NCBI RefSeq assembly: GCF_008630535.1
Contig: NZ_VWPH01000006.1
Location: forward strand, 1-64,000
Direction of reading: 5' to 3'
Length of the DNA: 64,000 nucleotides
From: Saccharopolyspora hirsuta
GTDB lineage: Bacteria; Actinomycetota; Actinomycetes; Mycobacteriales; Pseudonocardiaceae
This document shows positions 25,325 to 34,746 of the stretch, piece by piece; the stretch's first letter is position 1, and each line of letters opens with the position of its first letter. The notes beneath the pieces are model-generated. The model was not told where the DNA came from, ran no database searches, and was given only the letters and a program-made list of their open reading frames with translations. The translations under genes and the position numbers were made by a program.

Positions 25325-25368
25325 GCAACTTCCATTGAAATCGAAGATCCGATTTCAATGGAAGTTGC
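25325..25368. repeat. Solo nested palindrome (19-bp arms)
   Basis: GCAACTTCCATTGAAATCG (25325-25343) and CGATTTCAATGGAAGTTGC (25350-25368) are perfect 19-bp inverted arms around 6 nt. Each arm is itself nearly palindromic. It follows the thioesterase stop and belongs to the terminal palindrome of the dispersed repeat family, without the core. Confidence 0.75.
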
Positions 25369-25371
25369 ACT

Positions 25372-25486
25372 TCCCCGGCGCGTCGAGCACCCGACACGCC
25401 GGAAGGTGTTGGACGGGTCGTCCGGACGGTGCCGGACCTCCGCGATTTCAATGGAAATCAGACGTCCGATTTCCATTGAAATCGCG
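25372..25486. repeat. Spacer module plus second nested palindrome
   Basis: CGCGATTTCAATGGAAATC (25441-25459) and GATTTCCATTGAAATCGCG (25468-25486) form a second perfect 19-bp palindrome pair. The roughly 70-bp spacer 25372-25440, read on the minus strand, closely matches 48771-48840 (TCCGGCACCG, CGGACGACCCGTCC, then TGTCGGGTGC-CGACGCGCC). This shows that a module attached to the palindrome moves or is conserved with it. Confidence 0.7.
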
Positions 25487-25513
25487 TTCGGTGACGTGCG
25501 CGTCCGGACGGGC

Positions 25514-27142
25514 TCAGCCCAGGCGGGTCACGTCGAGCTCGCCGTCGGCGTGCTGCTTGCGGAGGCGCTTCTTGTCGAACTTGCCCACGCTCGTCTTCGG
25601 CGCCTCCGGGATGAACGTCCAGTACTCCGGCAGCTGCCACTTCGCCACCGAGCCCGCCAGGAAGTCGCGCAGCTCCGCGGCGTCCACCTGCTGGCCGTCG
25701 CGCAGGACCACCGCGACCAGCGGGCGCTCCGACCACTTCTCGTCCGGCACCCCGATCACCATCGCCTCCGCGACCGCGGGGTGGCCCATCACCTTGTTCT
25801 CCAGGTCCACCGACGAGATCCACTCGCCGCCGGACTTGATCACGTCCTTGGCCCGGTCGGTCAGCTGCACGAAGCCGTCCGGGCTGATGTGCCCGACGTC
25901 GCCGGTGCGCAGCCAGCCGTCGTGGAACTTCTCCGGGTCGTCGTCGCCGTAGTAGGAGGCGGTGATCCACGGCCCCCGGACCTCCAGCTCGCCGACGCTC
26001 TCGCCGTCCCACGGCAGCACCTGGTCGTCGTCGCCGACCAGCCGCGCCTGCACCCCGGCCGGCGGGCGGCCCTGGCTGGCCCGGTACTTCCAGAGCTGCT
26101 CGCCGGTGACCCCGGCGGGCGGCCGGGCCACGCTGCCCAGCGGCGAGGTCTCCGTCATGCCCCAGGCGTGCAGCACCGGGATGCCGTACTTCTCCTCGAA
26201 GGTCTTCATCAGCGACGGCGGACAGGCTGCCCCGCCCACCACCACCTCGCGCAGCGAGGACACGTCGTGCGGGTCGGCCGCCAGGTGCTGCAGCACGCCC
26301 TGCCAGATCGTCGGGACCGCCGCGGCCATCGTCGGGCGCTCCGCCGCGGTCATCTTCACCAGCGGTTCGGGCTGCAGGAACCGGTCCGGCATGACGATCG
26401 AGGCGCCCACCATGAACGCCGCGTACGGCAGGCCCCAGGACATCGCGTGGAACATCGGCACCACCGCCAGCGCCCGGTCCGCCTGCGACAGCGCCATCCC
26501 GTCGGTCATGCACACCTGCATCGAGTGCAGGTAGATCGAGCGGTGCGAGTACACGACGCCCTTCGGGTTGGCCGTGGTGCCGGACGTGTAGCACATCGCC
26601 GCGGCCGACCGCTCGTCCAGCTCGGGCCAGTCGAACTCCACCGGCTGCCCGGCCAGCAGCTCCTCGTAGCCGTGCACCTCGACGCCCTTCGGCGCCTCCA
26701 GCGCGGCCTTGTCGCCGCCCGAGACGATCACGTGCCGCACCGTCTTGAGCTCCGGCAGCAGCTTGCCGAACAGCGGCAGCAGCGTCGCGTCGACCAGCAC
26801 CACCTCGTCCTCGGCGTGGTTGGCCACGTAGACGAGCTGCTCCGGGAACAACCGGATGTTCAGCGTGTGCAGCACGGCACCCATCGACGGCACCGCGAGG
26901 TAGGCCTCCAGGTGCTCGGCGTTGTTCCACATGAACGTGCCGACCCGCTGGTCACCGGTGACGCCGAGACCGCGCAGCGCGTGCGCCAGCTGCGCCGCCC
27001 GGCGGCCGACGTCGGCGTAGGCCCGGCGCCGCGAACCCTCGCCGGTCCAGGTGATGACCTGCGCAGACGCGCCGTGCGGTCCGCTGCCTTGCTCGAGGAT
27101 CCGGGCGATCGACAGGGGTGCGTCCTGCATCGTGCTGAACAT
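25514..27142 (-). CDS. Long-chain fatty-acid-CoA ligase (AMP-binding)
   Basis: 542 residues. The start ATG 27142 is preceded by AAGGAGCT, which decides it over longer in-frame starts. The ANL-superfamily signature is CYTSGTTANPKGVVYSHRS near residue 178. The MTETSP motif is near 323, TGDVGHISPDGFVQLTDRAKDVIKSGGEWIS near 425-455, and the C-terminal lysine region is SVGKFDKKRLR. The adenylation-plus-CoA chemistry fits a FadD-type enzyme acting on medium/long-chain acids. Divergent from proC. Confidence 0.92.
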   Translation of the reverse strand: MFSTMQDAPLSIARILEQGSGPHGASAQVITWTGEGSRRRAYADVGRRAAQLAHALRGLGVTGDQRVGTFMWNNAEHLEAYLAVPSMGAVLHTLNIRLFPEQLVYVANHAEDEVVLVDATLLPLFGKLLPELKTVRHVIVSGGDKAALEAPKGVEVHGYEELLAGQPVEFDWPELDERSAAAMCYTSGTTANPKGVVYSHRSIYLHSMQVCMTDGMALSQADRALAVVPMFHAMSWGLPYAAFMVGASIVMPDRFLQPEPLVKMTAAERPTMAAAVPTIWQGVLQHLAADPHDVSSLREVVVGGAACPPSLMKTFEEKYGIPVLHAWGMTETSPLGSVARPPAGVTGEQLWKYRASQGRPPAGVQARLVGDDDQVLPWDGESVGELEVRGPWITASYYGDDDPEKFHDGWLRTGDVGHISPDGFVQLTDRAKDVIKSGGEWISSVDLENKVMGHPAVAEAMVIGVPDEKWSERPLVAVVLRDGQQVDAAELRDFLAGSVAKWQLPEYWTFIPEAPKTSVGKFDKKRLRKQHADGELDVTRLG

Positions 27143-27299
27143 GATCAGAGCTCCTTCGGGTCTGGATCGCACGGCCGTGGCGGGCGCTGTGGTGGCAGAC
27201 ACAGTAACTGCTGTGATCGAGCTGCGGGAGATCTCCGGACGAACCGGGCAGCGGTCGGCTGGTGCTGCTCGCGGAGCGTGGTCTGGCACCCTGAGCGGC

Positions 27300-28115
27300 A
27301 TGACGACGATCGCCGTACTCGGAGCCGGAAAGATCGGGGAATCCCTGCTGACGGGGTTGCTGAAGGCCGGACGCGCCCCGGCGGACCTGCTGTTCACCGA
27401 GCGGTTCGCGACCCGCGCCGCGGAGCTGACCAAGGCCTACGGCATCACGCACGTGGACGTGGCCGCCGCCGTGCAGCGCGCGGACGTCATCGTCGTCGCC
27501 GTCAAGCCCCAGGACATCGAACCGCTGCTCGACGAGATGGCCCCGAACCTGCCCGCCGGCAAGCTCGTGGTGTCGCTGTGCGCGGGCCTGCCCACCAAGC
27601 TGTTCGAGCGGCGGCTGCCCGAGGGCACTGCGGTGGTCCGGGTCATGCCGAACACGCCGATGCTGGTCGGCGAGGCCATGAGCGCCATCTCCGGCGGCTC
27701 CCGCGCCTCGGACGAGGACCTGGCGCTGGTCGAGGAGCTGCTCGGCAGCGTTGGCAAGGTGGTGCGGGTGCCGGAGGCCCAGCAGGACGCGGTCACCGCG
27801 CTGTCCGGCTCCGGCCCGGCGTACTTCTTCTACCTGGTCGAGGCGATGATCGACGCGGGCATCCTGCTGGGCATCCCGCGCGCCACCGCCGCCGAGCTCA
27901 TCGTGCAGTCCGCGGTCGGCGCCGCCGCGATGCTCCGCGAGGGCGGCGGGCACCCGGTGATGCTGCGCGAGGCGGTCACCTCGCCCGCCGGAACCACCAT
28001 CGCGGGCATCCGCGAGCTGGAGAAGCACGGCGTCCGAGCGGCGATGATCGACGCGATCGAGGCCGCCCGGGACCGGTCGGTGGAGCTCGGCGCGGTCCAC
28101 GAGGACCGCGACTGA
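27300..28115 (+). CDS. proC: Pyrroline-5-carboxylate reductase ProC
   Basis: 271 residues. The Rossmann motif is AVLGAGKIGESLLTGLLKAG at the N-terminus, VAVKPQDIEPLL near 63, and the P5C reductase signature is DAVTALSGSGPAYFFYLVEAMIDAG (about 163-187) with SPAGTTIAGI near 225. It makes proline from P5C with NAD(P)H. The start ATG 27300 has a CACCCT sequence seven nt upstream, a weak leaderless -10. It is the Rv0500 equivalent. Confidence 0.94.
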   Translation: MTTIAVLGAGKIGESLLTGLLKAGRAPADLLFTERFATRAAELTKAYGITHVDVAAAVQRADVIVVAVKPQDIEPLLDEMAPNLPAGKLVVSLCAGLPTKLFERRLPEGTAVVRVMPNTPMLVGEAMSAISGGSRASDEDLALVEELLGSVGKVVRVPEAQQDAVTALSGSGPAYFFYLVEAMIDAGILLGIPRATAAELIVQSAVGAAAMLREGGGHPVMLREAVTSPAGTTIAGIRELEKHGVRAAMIDAIEAARDRSVELGAVHEDRD

Positions 28116-28127
28116 GTGCCTGTTCGG

Positions 28128-28275
28128 TGCTTGCGTTGCTCGGGTGGTCGCTTGGCGGAACCTGAGCGCTTCCCCGGACTGCGGGTGCCCCTCCTGATGT
28201 ATGTCCAATACGCGGCGGAGGGGCCGTCCTCGCCGGGAAACCGCTCAGAACCCGCCGGTGGTCGCCCTGCGCAGG
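28128..28275 (+). repeat. Divergent copy of the dispersed hairpin repeat
   Basis: Contains GGCGGAACCTGAGCG, GGGTGCCCCTCC, TGATGTATG, CAATACGCGGC, GGAGGGGCCGTCCTCGCC, CGCTCAGAACCCGC. The outer stem (CTGAGCG...CGCTCAG) and inner stem are intact. Inner arms CCCCTCC (28188-28194) and GGAGGGG (28217-28223) differ from the usual CCCTGAC/GTCAGGG but still pair. The terminal palindromes are missing. It lies 12 bp after the proC stop. Confidence 0.75.
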
Positions 28276-28472
28276 TGGATGCAAGCAGCTGACGCCGCTT
28301 CCACGAGCGAGGACGGCTTCGCCGACAGCTTTTGAAGGACGGACGAATACTCAGGTAATTCGGCCATCGCAGGTTCCCCAGCCGTCCCGCTACTCTCGAT
28401 AGAGCACGTGCGTGAGGTTTCCGTCGGAGGGGAAGCCGACGGCGCGACACGTGCCGAAGGGCACGGTGAAGC

Positions 28473-28697
28473 ATGTCTGCGAACTCCGAACCCAGCCAAC
28501 AGGCGCCACCGAACATGGGTCAGGTGCGGTTCCTCACCGTCGCCGAGGTCGCCAAGCTGATGCGGGTGTCGAAGATGACGGTCTACCGGCTCGTCCACGC
28601 CGGCGAGCTGCCCGCAGCACGCGTGGGCCGGTCGTTTCGGGTGGCGGAGAAGGACGTCCACGCCTACCTGGAGAGCGCCTACTACAACGCGGGCTGA
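28473..28697 (+). CDS. Excisionase-family helix-turn-helix DNA-binding protein
   Basis: 74 residues: a disordered N-terminus followed by a MerR-like/excisionase winged helix ([48 protein letters not shown]). This is the small HTH gene found between proC and the bS22 gene in many actinobacteria (Rv0500A-like). It has a BldC-like fold but differs from the BldC homologue at 58149. A DNA-binding role is clear; targets are unknown. Confidence 0.88.
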   Translation: MSANSEPSQQAPPNMGQVRFLTVAEVAKLMRVSKMTVYRLVHAGELPAARVGRSFRVAEKDVHAYLESAYYNAG

Positions 28698-28900
28698 CAC
28701 TGGTCGACGGGCACCGCCGCCGGTCGCCGCGCGCACGCGCGGGGCCGCCGGACGGTGCCCGGCGGCGTTTCGAGGGACCACGGCGGCAGGGGCCCGCACC
28801 AGGGCAGGTAAAGTTCTGGGGTGGTCGTGCCTGGTGCGCTCATCGCGGCTGCGCCGGCGCGGGAGACGTTCGAACTGCCGTCAAGAGTGAAGGAGTCCGC

Positions 28901-29002
28901 ATGGGCTCGGTCATCAAGAAGCGCCGCAAGCGCATGTCCAAGAAGAAGCACCGCAAGCTGCTCCGCAAGACGCGCGTCCAGCGTCGCAAGTTGGGCAAGT
29001 GA
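28901..29002 (+). CDS. Ribosomal protein bS22-type mini-protein (AURKAIP1/COX24 domain)
   Basis: 33 residues: [19 protein letters not shown] then [14 protein letters not shown], about half Lys/Arg. This matches the mycobacterial small-subunit protein bS22, which binds 16S rRNA near the decoding centre and is related to mitochondrial mS38. ATG 28901 follows GAAGGAG. A strong intrinsic terminator starts 9 bp after the stop. It is too short for most gene finders but among the most certain calls in the window. Confidence 0.92.
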   Translation: MGSVIKKRRKRMSKKKHRKLLRKTRVQRRKLGK

Positions 29003-29010
29003 CCTGCGCG

Positions 29011-29050
29011 CCGCCGCCGACCACCCGCAGGGGTCGGCGGCGGCTTTTGT
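29011..29050 (+). terminator. Rho-independent terminator after bS22
   Basis: CCGCCGCCGACC (29011-29022) pairs perfectly with GGTCGGCGGCGG (29032-29043), then CTTTTGTTT. Confidence 0.9.
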
Positions 29051-29060
29051 TTCTGGGGTG

Positions 29061-29231
29061 GTCGTCTTGCGTGGCGGTGCAAGTGGCGGAACCTCAGCGC
29101 CCGCCTGGCTGTGGGTGCCCTGACTTATGTATGACCAATACACGGCGTCAGGGCCGTCCTCGCCAGGCGAACGCTGAGAACCCGCGGCGGTGCAAGCTGC
29201 GAGGGTGGGTTATGCGCCTAGCGGCGCATGC
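29061..29231 (+). repeat. Dispersed hairpin repeat, core copy without terminal palindrome
   Basis: Starts CTTGCGTGGCGGTGC and carries the full core: CTCAGCG/CGCTGAG and CGCCTGG/CCAGGCG outer stems, CCCTGAC (29118-29124)/GTCAGGG (29147-29153) inner stem. The GTTATGCGCC-GGCGCAT hairpin follows. It ends at GCATGCGAC without the distal segment and palindrome. Confidence 0.85.
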
Positions 29232-29636
29232 GACGATCTAACGATCGGTGCCGGACGCCCACCGCGGTCGCTGTCTACCGCCGGAAGCGGCTTCGCCGCT
29301 TGCCTGACGGTGGCCGATTCGCCGACTTCCCCTCACCACTCTTGCTCGCCTTGCGGCTGCCGGTTCCGGCCGTGGTCGGCTTGTGCGCTCACCTTGCTGC
29401 TTCTGCTTTGGTTGTGGGTTGTTTTGGCTGGTCCTGGGTTGTGAGTGCTGTCTGGGGTTGTGGCGCCAGAAAGTGGTCACGGGTTCTGAGCAGGCTGAAC
29501 CGTGGCTTTGGCCGTGCGATCGGGGGTGGGTGCTGCCGGGGACCCGGCACTTGTCGGTAACCGCGGTGTAGCTGGTTGTGGTGCTGGTGGCGGTAGCATC
29601 GGGCTTGGTGGCCGTGGTCGAGACGCGGGGAGACGC
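29232..29636. other. Intergenic stretch, no supported gene
   Basis: About 400 bp. It holds a decayed relative of the 7432-7477 inverted repeat at about 29440-29482 (GTGAGTGCT...AGTGGTCAC). T-rich segments (GCTTCTGCTTTGG) lower the GC content. It should contain the promoter of the epimerase gene. Confidence 0.4.
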
Positions 29637-30701
29637 ATGGGCCCGAACGTCGTGCTGGTGACCGGGGTCAGCCGGTTCCTGGGCGGGCACCTCGCCGCTC
29701 GGTTGGCCGCCAACCCCGCGGTCGGCCGGGTGCTCGGGGTCGACACCGTGCAGCCCGGTCGGGACCTGCTGCGTCGGATGGGGCGCACCGAGTTCGTCCG
29801 CGCCGACATCCGCAACCCGCTGATCGGCAAGGTCATCGCCAACGCCGGGGTCGACACCGTGGTGCACGCGGCGGTCAACACCCACTCCGGTCCCGGGGGC
29901 CGCGCCGCGGTCAAGGAGATGAACGTCATCGGCACCATGCAGCTGCTGGCCGCCTGCCAGCAGTCGCCGCAGGTGCGCAAGGTCGTGGTCCGCTCCACGT
30001 GCGCCGTGTACGGGTCGAGCTCGCGGGACCCCGCGGTGTTCACCGAGGAGATGGAGCCCAAGGACCTCCCGTCGTCCGGGTACGCCAAGGACGCCGTGGA
30101 GATCGAGGGGTACGTGCGCGGCTTCGGCCGCCGCCGACCCGACGTGGACATCACCACGCTGCGGTTCAGCAACCTGATCGGCCCGCGCATCGACGCGATG
30201 CTCACCCGCTACTTCGCCCTGCCGGTGGTGCCCACCGTGCTCGGCTTCGACGCCCGGCTGCAGCTGCTGCACTCCGAGGACGCGCTGGCGGTGCTGGAGC
30301 GGGCGACGCTGGCCGAGCGGCCCGGCGTCTTCAACGTGGCCGGAGAGGGCGTGCTCATGCTCTCCCAGGCGATCCGGCGGGCCGGGCGGATCGCGCTGCC
30401 GCTGCCGGGCCCGGCGGTGCTGCCGGTGACGCAGTTCTTCCGCAGCGCGCGGCTGGTCGACTTCTCCTCCGAGCAACTGCGCTACCTCAACTTCGGCCGG
30501 GTGCTGGACACCACCAGGCTCCGCGAGCAGTTCGGGTTCACCCCGCGCTGGACCACGCAGCAGGCCTTCGACGACTTCGTCCGCGGTCGCGGCCTGCGGC
30601 CGGTGGTGGACCCCGAGACCGTCCTGGCCGCCGAGCGCGGCGCCGGGGACCTGCTGGTGAAGCTGCGCGGCTCGTCCACCGCGCGGGATGTGGAGTCGTG
30701 A
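29637..30701 (+). CDS. NAD-dependent epimerase/dehydratase (extended SDR)
   Basis: 354 residues from ATG 29637. VLVTGVSRFLGGHLAARLA is the nucleotide-binding motif near residue 5, with the usual third Gly shifted (GVSRFLG). DTVVHAAVN near 78, STCAVYGSSSRD near 120 and YAKDAVE near 148 give Ser/Tyr/Lys of an extended SDR. It occupies the galE2/Rv0501 position. Unlike GalE, the C-terminal half is basic and ends LLVKLRGSSTARDVES. Substrate uncertain. It overlaps the next gene by one base. Confidence 0.83.
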   Translation: MGPNVVLVTGVSRFLGGHLAARLAANPAVGRVLGVDTVQPGRDLLRRMGRTEFVRADIRNPLIGKVIANAGVDTVVHAAVNTHSGPGGRAAVKEMNVIGTMQLLAACQQSPQVRKVVVRSTCAVYGSSSRDPAVFTEEMEPKDLPSSGYAKDAVEIEGYVRGFGRRRPDVDITTLRFSNLIGPRIDAMLTRYFALPVVPTVLGFDARLQLLHSEDALAVLERATLAERPGVFNVAGEGVLMLSQAIRRAGRIALPLPGPAVLPVTQFFRSARLVDFSSEQLRYLNFGRVLDTTRLREQFGFTPRWTTQQAFDDFVRGRGLRPVVDPETVLAAERGAGDLLVKLRGSSTARDVES

Positions 30702-31612
30702 TGGCGGATGCGCAGGTGATCCCGCTGCGACCGGAGGACCGGGACCGGCAGGCCCCGGAGCCCGCCGAGCCGGGCTGGGAGGACGCCGTCGCCGAGGTCC
30801 TGGCCTTCGCCCGGCGGCGGCTGCTCGGCGACTACCGCGTCGACGAGTTCGGCTTCGACGAGGAGCTGACCGACGAGGTGTTCCTGCGGCTGCTGCGGCC
30901 GTTCTACGACAAGTGGTTCCGGGTGGAGGCGATCGGCACCCACCACGTGCCCGCGGACCGCGGCGCGCTGGTGGTGGCCAACCACTCCGGCACGCTGCCC
31001 TGGGACGCGCTCATGACCACGGTCGCGCTGCACGACCACCACCCGGCGTCCCGCCACCTGCGGATGCTCGGCGCCGACCTGGTGTTCCAGCTGCCGGTGC
31101 TCGGCGCGCTGGCCCGCAAGGCCGGGCACACGCTGGCCTGCAACCCGGACGCCGAGCGGCTGCTGACCGGCGGTGAGCTGGTGGGCGTCTGGCCGGAGGG
31201 CTTCAAGGGCATCGGCAAGCCGTTCAAGGACCGCTACAAGCTGCAGCGGTTCGGGCGCGGCGGGTTCGTCTCGGCGGCGCTGCGCACCGGGGCGCCGATC
31301 GTGCCCTGCGCGATCGTGGGCGCGGAGGAGATCTACCCGAAGTTGGCCGACATCAAGCCGCTGGCCCGGCTGCTCGGGGTGCCGTACTTCCCGATCACGC
31401 CGCTGTTCCCGCACTTCGGGCTGCTGGGCGCGGTGCCGCTGCCGTCGAAGTGGTACATCGAGTTCGGCGAGCCGATCGAGACCTCCTCCTACCCGGAGGG
31501 CGCGGCCGACGACCCGATGCTGGTGTTCAGCCTCAGCGACCAGGTCCGGGAGAACATCCAGCACACCCTCTACCGCCTGCTCTCCCAACGCACCAACGTC
31601 TTCCTCGGCTGA
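30701..31612 (+). CDS. PlsC-type lysophospholipid acyltransferase
   Basis: 303 residues from ATG 30701 (GTG 30698 also possible). Conserved acyltransferase blocks: ALVVANHSGTLPWD near residue 88 (variant of the H-x4-D motif), GVWPEGFKGIGKPFKDRYKL near 164-183 (EG block), and GAPIVPCAIVGAEE near 203. It matches the Rv0502-type family of acyltransferases. It likely acylates a glycerol- or sugar-linked lipid at the inner membrane face, although no strong transmembrane helix is present. Confidence 0.83.
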   Translation: MADAQVIPLRPEDRDRQAPEPAEPGWEDAVAEVLAFARRRLLGDYRVDEFGFDEELTDEVFLRLLRPFYDKWFRVEAIGTHHVPADRGALVVANHSGTLPWDALMTTVALHDHHPASRHLRMLGADLVFQLPVLGALARKAGHTLACNPDAERLLTGGELVGVWPEGFKGIGKPFKDRYKLQRFGRGGFVSAALRTGAPIVPCAIVGAEEIYPKLADIKPLARLLGVPYFPITPLFPHFGLLGAVPLPSKWYIEFGEPIETSSYPEGAADDPMLVFSLSDQVRENIQHTLYRLLSQRTNVFLG

Positions 31613-31620
31613 TCCGCACC

Positions 31621-31920
31621 TCGCGATTTCATTGAGGTTTTTCCAGCCTCGTTCTGCGTGGCGGTGCGGGTGGCGGAACCTCAGCGCCCGCCTGGACTCC
31701 GGGTGCCCTGACTGATGTATGCCGATACACGGCGTCAGGGCCGTCCTCGCCAGGCGAACGCTGAGAACCCGCGGCGGTGCGAGTTGCGAGGGCGGGTTAT
31801 GCGCCTGCGGCGCATGCGACACCGGCCGGCCGGTGCCGGTCGCCCTTCGCGGCTGCGGTCCACGGGCAGGATGAACAAGTTCAATGGAAATCGGACATCC
31901 GATTTCCATTGAAATCGCGG
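31621..31920 (+). repeat. Full-length dispersed hairpin repeat
   Basis: The best complete copy (about 300 bp). Left end CGCGATTTCATTGAGG; right end the nested palindrome finishing CCATTGAAATCGCG, an inverted match to the left end. Core stems: CTCAGCG 31680-31686 with CGCTGAG 31759-31765; CGCCTGG 31689-31695 with CCAGGCG 31750-31756; GCCCTGAC 31705-31712 with GTCAGGGC 31734-31741. It starts 9 bp after the acyltransferase stop. Confidence 0.9.
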
Positions 31921-32085
31921 GTCCACGCCCGGCGCCGGGGCGGGGGATTGTACGGCCGGGAGGGGGTTGGTGCCGCGTTGCGGCGGGGGCCGGTCGTTGG
32001 TGTATTTGGGCTGGTAGACGCGCTTTGCGCGGGTGGTTGAGCGCGGCGGCGTCCCGGTCCCGACCTACACGTTCCCTGGTGGTGG
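31921..32085. other. Upstream region of the Clp unfoldase gene
   Basis: About 165 bp between the repeat and the unfoldase start. I looked for HspR (HAIR) or CIRCE operators and saw neither. No gene supported. Confidence 0.35.
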
Positions 32086-34611
32086 ATGATGAGTTTCCCC
32101 TCCGGCTTCGGCGCCCAAGACCCGTTCGCCGATCTGCTCAACCGGTTCTTCGGCATGTCGCCGCGCACCTCGCCGCCCGCCGTGCAGCGGGTGCCGATCG
32201 GGCGGCTGCTCACCGAGTCCGCCACCGACCTGATCCGCCGCGCCTCCGCCCGCGCCGAGCAGGACGGCAGCGCCGACCTGGACACCGAGCATCTGCTCTG
32301 GGCCGCCACCCAGGTGGAGGCCACCCGCAAGCTGCTGGAGCAGGCCGGGGCGGAACCGGACCACCTGGCCGAGCGGATCGCCGAGATCCTGCCCGGGGAG
32401 AGCGCGCAGCCGTCGGCGAACCCCGGCCTGACCCCGGCGGCCAAGCGGGTGCTGATCGGCGCGCACGCCCGCTCGCAAGCCGTCGGCGCCTCCTACATCG
32501 GGCCGGAGCACATCCTCGCCGCGCTGCTCGACGACCCGGACGCGGCGACGGTGCGGATGCTGGACTCGCAGGAGATCAACACCGACCGGCTCCGCGACCG
32601 CGTGGAGCGCTCCGCCGCGGCCGAAGGCACCCCGGCCGCGCCGAGCAGCGAGACCCCGACCCTGGACGAGTACGGCCGCGACCTGACCGCCGAGGCCCGC
32701 GCGGGCAAGGTCGACGTCGTGGTGGGCCGCGGCGACGAGATCGAGCAGACCGTGGAGATCCTGTCCCGGCGCAGCAAGAACAACCCGGTGCTGATCGGCG
32801 AACCCGGCGTCGGCAAGACGGCGATCGTGGAGGGCATCGCGCAGCGCATCGTCTCCGGCGACGTCCCGGAGACGCTGCAGGACAAGCGGGTCGTCGCGCT
32901 CGACCTGACCGGGCTGGTGGCCGGGGCGCAGTACCGCGGCGAGTTCGAGCAGCGGCTGAAGAAGGTCATCGACGAGGTCCGCGCCGCGGAGGGCTCGGTG
33001 ATCCTGTTCATCGACGAGCTGCACACCGTGGTCGGCGCGGGCGCGGCCGAGGGCAGCATGGACGCGGGCAACATCCTCAAACCCGCCCTGGCGCGCGGTG
33101 AGCTGCACGTCGTCGGCGCCACCACCATCGACGAGTACCGCAAGCACATCGAGAAGGACTCCGCGCTGGAGCGCCGCTTCCAGCCGGTGATGATCCCGGA
33201 GCCGACCGTCGAGGAGACGATCCAGATCCTGGAGGGCCTGCGCGACTCCTACGAGGCGCACCACGGCGTGCGGTTCACCGACGAAGCGCTGGCCGCCGCA
33301 GCGACGCTCTCCGACCGCTACATCAGCGACCGGTTCCTGCCGGACAAGGCGATCGACCTGATCGACCAGACCGGCGCCCGGGTCCGGCTGCGCACGCTGC
33401 ACCGCAGCGCCGGGACCCGCGAGCGCGAGGACGAGATCGCCAAGCTGCGGCGGGAGAAGGACCAGGCGGTCGCCGCCGAGGAGTTCGACCGGGCCGCCGA
33501 GCTCAAGCACCGGATCGAGGTCGCCGAGGGCGAGCTGGCCGGGATCGCCGAGCGCCGGGAGGGCATCACCGACGTCACGGTCCAGGACATCGCCGAGGTG
33601 CTGTCCAAGCGCACCGGAATCCCGGTGTCGCAGCTGACCGAGAGCGAGAAGGAGCGGCTGCTGAAGCTGGAGGAGGCGATGCACGACCGCGTCGTCGGCC
33701 AGGACGAGGCGGTCACCGCGGTCGCCGAGGCGGTGCGGCGCAGCCGGGCCGGGATGGGCGACCCGAATCGGCCGATCGGCTCGTTCCTGTTTCTCGGCCC
33801 CACCGGCGTCGGCAAGACGGAGCTGGCCAAGACGCTGGCCGAGATGCTCTTCGGCGACGAGCACCGGCTGATCCGGTTCGACATGAGCGAGTTCCAGGAG
33901 CGGCACACGGTGTCCCGGCTGCTCGGCGCCCCGCCCGGGTACGTCGGCTACGAGGAGGCCGGGCAGCTGACCGAGAAGGTCCGCCGCCAGCCCTACAGCG
34001 TCCTGCTGTTCGACGAGATCGAGAAGGCGCACCGGGACGTGTTCAACGCGCTGCTGCAGGTGCTCGACGACGGCAGGCTCACCGACGCGCAGGGCCGCAC
34101 GGTGGACTTCCGCAACACCGTGGTGATCATGACCAGCAACATCGGCGCCCAGCGCATCCTCGCCCACGAGGGCCCGGTGGAGGAGATCCGCGACCAGCTG
34201 ATGGACGACCTGCACGGCAGGTTCGCGCCGGAGTTCCTCAACCGCATCGACGACATCATCATCTTCCACCGGCTCGCCGAGGACGACCTGTCGCACATCG
34301 TCGACCTGCTGCTGGACCGCAGCAAGCGGCTGCTGCGCGCGCAGGAGGTGGACCTGGAGGTCACCGACGAGGCGAAGCGGTGGCTCACCAAGCGTGGCTA
34401 CCAGCCGGAGTTCGGCGCGCGCCCGCTGCGCCGAACCATCCAGTCCGAGCTGGACAACCGGATCTCGAAGCTGCTGCTCGGCGGCGAGGTGCAGCCCGGC
34501 GACACCATCCTGGCGTCGGTCGAGGACGACGAGCTGGTCTGCACCCTGGCCCGCCCGTCGGTCCCGGAGCAGCAGTCCGGCACCCGGGAGCAGGAGACGT
34601 CGTCGGTCTGA
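32086..34611 (+). CDS. Clp-family AAA+ unfoldase (ClpC-like, no ClpP-docking loop seen)
   Basis: 841 residues from ATG 32086 (or ATG 32089). After a short N-terminal tail ([10 protein letters not shown]) there is a Clp-N double repeat (about 40-185). AAA+ module 1 follows, with Walker A GEPGVGKT near 238 and Walker [10 protein letters not shown] near 306. A short ClpC-size middle domain carries a UVR-like [23 protein letters not shown]+ module 2 has GPTGVGKT near 571 and [10 protein letters not shown] near 641, with a Clp D2-small C-terminus. The segment after TSNIGAQ that in ClpC carries the V/I-G-F loop is short here ([15 protein letters not shown]) and lacks G-F. It may therefore act without ClpP, like ClpB. 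Confidence 0.88.
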   Translation: MMSFPSGFGAQDPFADLLNRFFGMSPRTSPPAVQRVPIGRLLTESATDLIRRASARAEQDGSADLDTEHLLWAATQVEATRKLLEQAGAEPDHLAERIAEILPGESAQPSANPGLTPAAKRVLIGAHARSQAVGASYIGPEHILAALLDDPDAATVRMLDSQEINTDRLRDRVERSAAAEGTPAAPSSETPTLDEYGRDLTAEARAGKVDVVVGRGDEIEQTVEILSRRSKNNPVLIGEPGVGKTAIVEGIAQRIVSGDVPETLQDKRVVALDLTGLVAGAQYRGEFEQRLKKVIDEVRAAEGSVILFIDELHTVVGAGAAEGSMDAGNILKPALARGELHVVGATTIDEYRKHIEKDSALERRFQPVMIPEPTVEETIQILEGLRDSYEAHHGVRFTDEALAAAATLSDRYISDRFLPDKAIDLIDQTGARVRLRTLHRSAGTREREDEIAKLRREKDQAVAAEEFDRAAELKHRIEVAEGELAGIAERREGITDVTVQDIAEVLSKRTGIPVSQLTESEKERLLKLEEAMHDRVVGQDEAVTAVAEAVRRSRAGMGDPNRPIGSFLFLGPTGVGKTELAKTLAEMLFGDEHRLIRFDMSEFQERHTVSRLLGAPPGYVGYEEAGQLTEKVRRQPYSVLLFDEIEKAHRDVFNALLQVLDDGRLTDAQGRTVDFRNTVVIMTSNIGAQRILAHEGPVEEIRDQLMDDLHGRFAPEFLNRIDDIIIFHRLAEDDLSHIVDLLLDRSKRLLRAQEVDLEVTDEAKRWLTKRGYQPEFGARPLRRTIQSELDNRISKLLLGGEVQPGDTILASVEDDELVCTLARPSVPEQQSGTREQETSSV

Positions 34612-34639
34612 GGCCGGACCACGCCGGTGCCGGGCGACG

Positions 34640-34657
34640 CAGTTTCAATTGAAACTG
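34640..34657. repeat. CAGTTTCAATTGAAACTG palindrome
   Basis: Perfect 18-bp palindrome 29 bp after the unfoldase stop. Flanking GGACCAC/GTGGTCC arms extend it into a larger hairpin that might terminate transcription. The same motif occurs at 48842, 48883 and 52325. Confidence 0.65.
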
Positions 34658-34746
34658 TGGTCCGGCTCGGGCGTGGCGGTCACCCGGACTGATGATCCGC
34701 GAGGTTGGGGACTGCGACACTCGCTGCTGCGTGCGGAGATTGGTTC

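Noticed and set aside
25325..25486. CRISPR-like direct repeats
   Set aside because: The units are palindromes with one shared spacer-like module, not evenly spaced repeats with unique spacers, and no cas gene is present.
25358..28165. Very long plus-strand open frame across the acyl-CoA ligase and proC
   Set aside because: High-GC shadow frame. The minus-strand AMP-binding ligase and the plus-strand proC in other frames have full family motifs and ribosome-binding or promoter signals.
28128..28275. tRNA or ncRNA gene after proC
   Set aside because: The stem-loops match the repeat core, not a cloverleaf; no T-loop or CCA-type end is present.
31715..31912. Arg-rich 65-residue ORFs (MYADTRRQGRPRQ type) present in several repeat copies
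   Set aside because: The frame is shared by a few copies but differs in others. Between the copies at 31621 and 36266 the substitutions keep base pairing while changing amino acids (RRQG to RQLG), so folding rather than coding is conserved.
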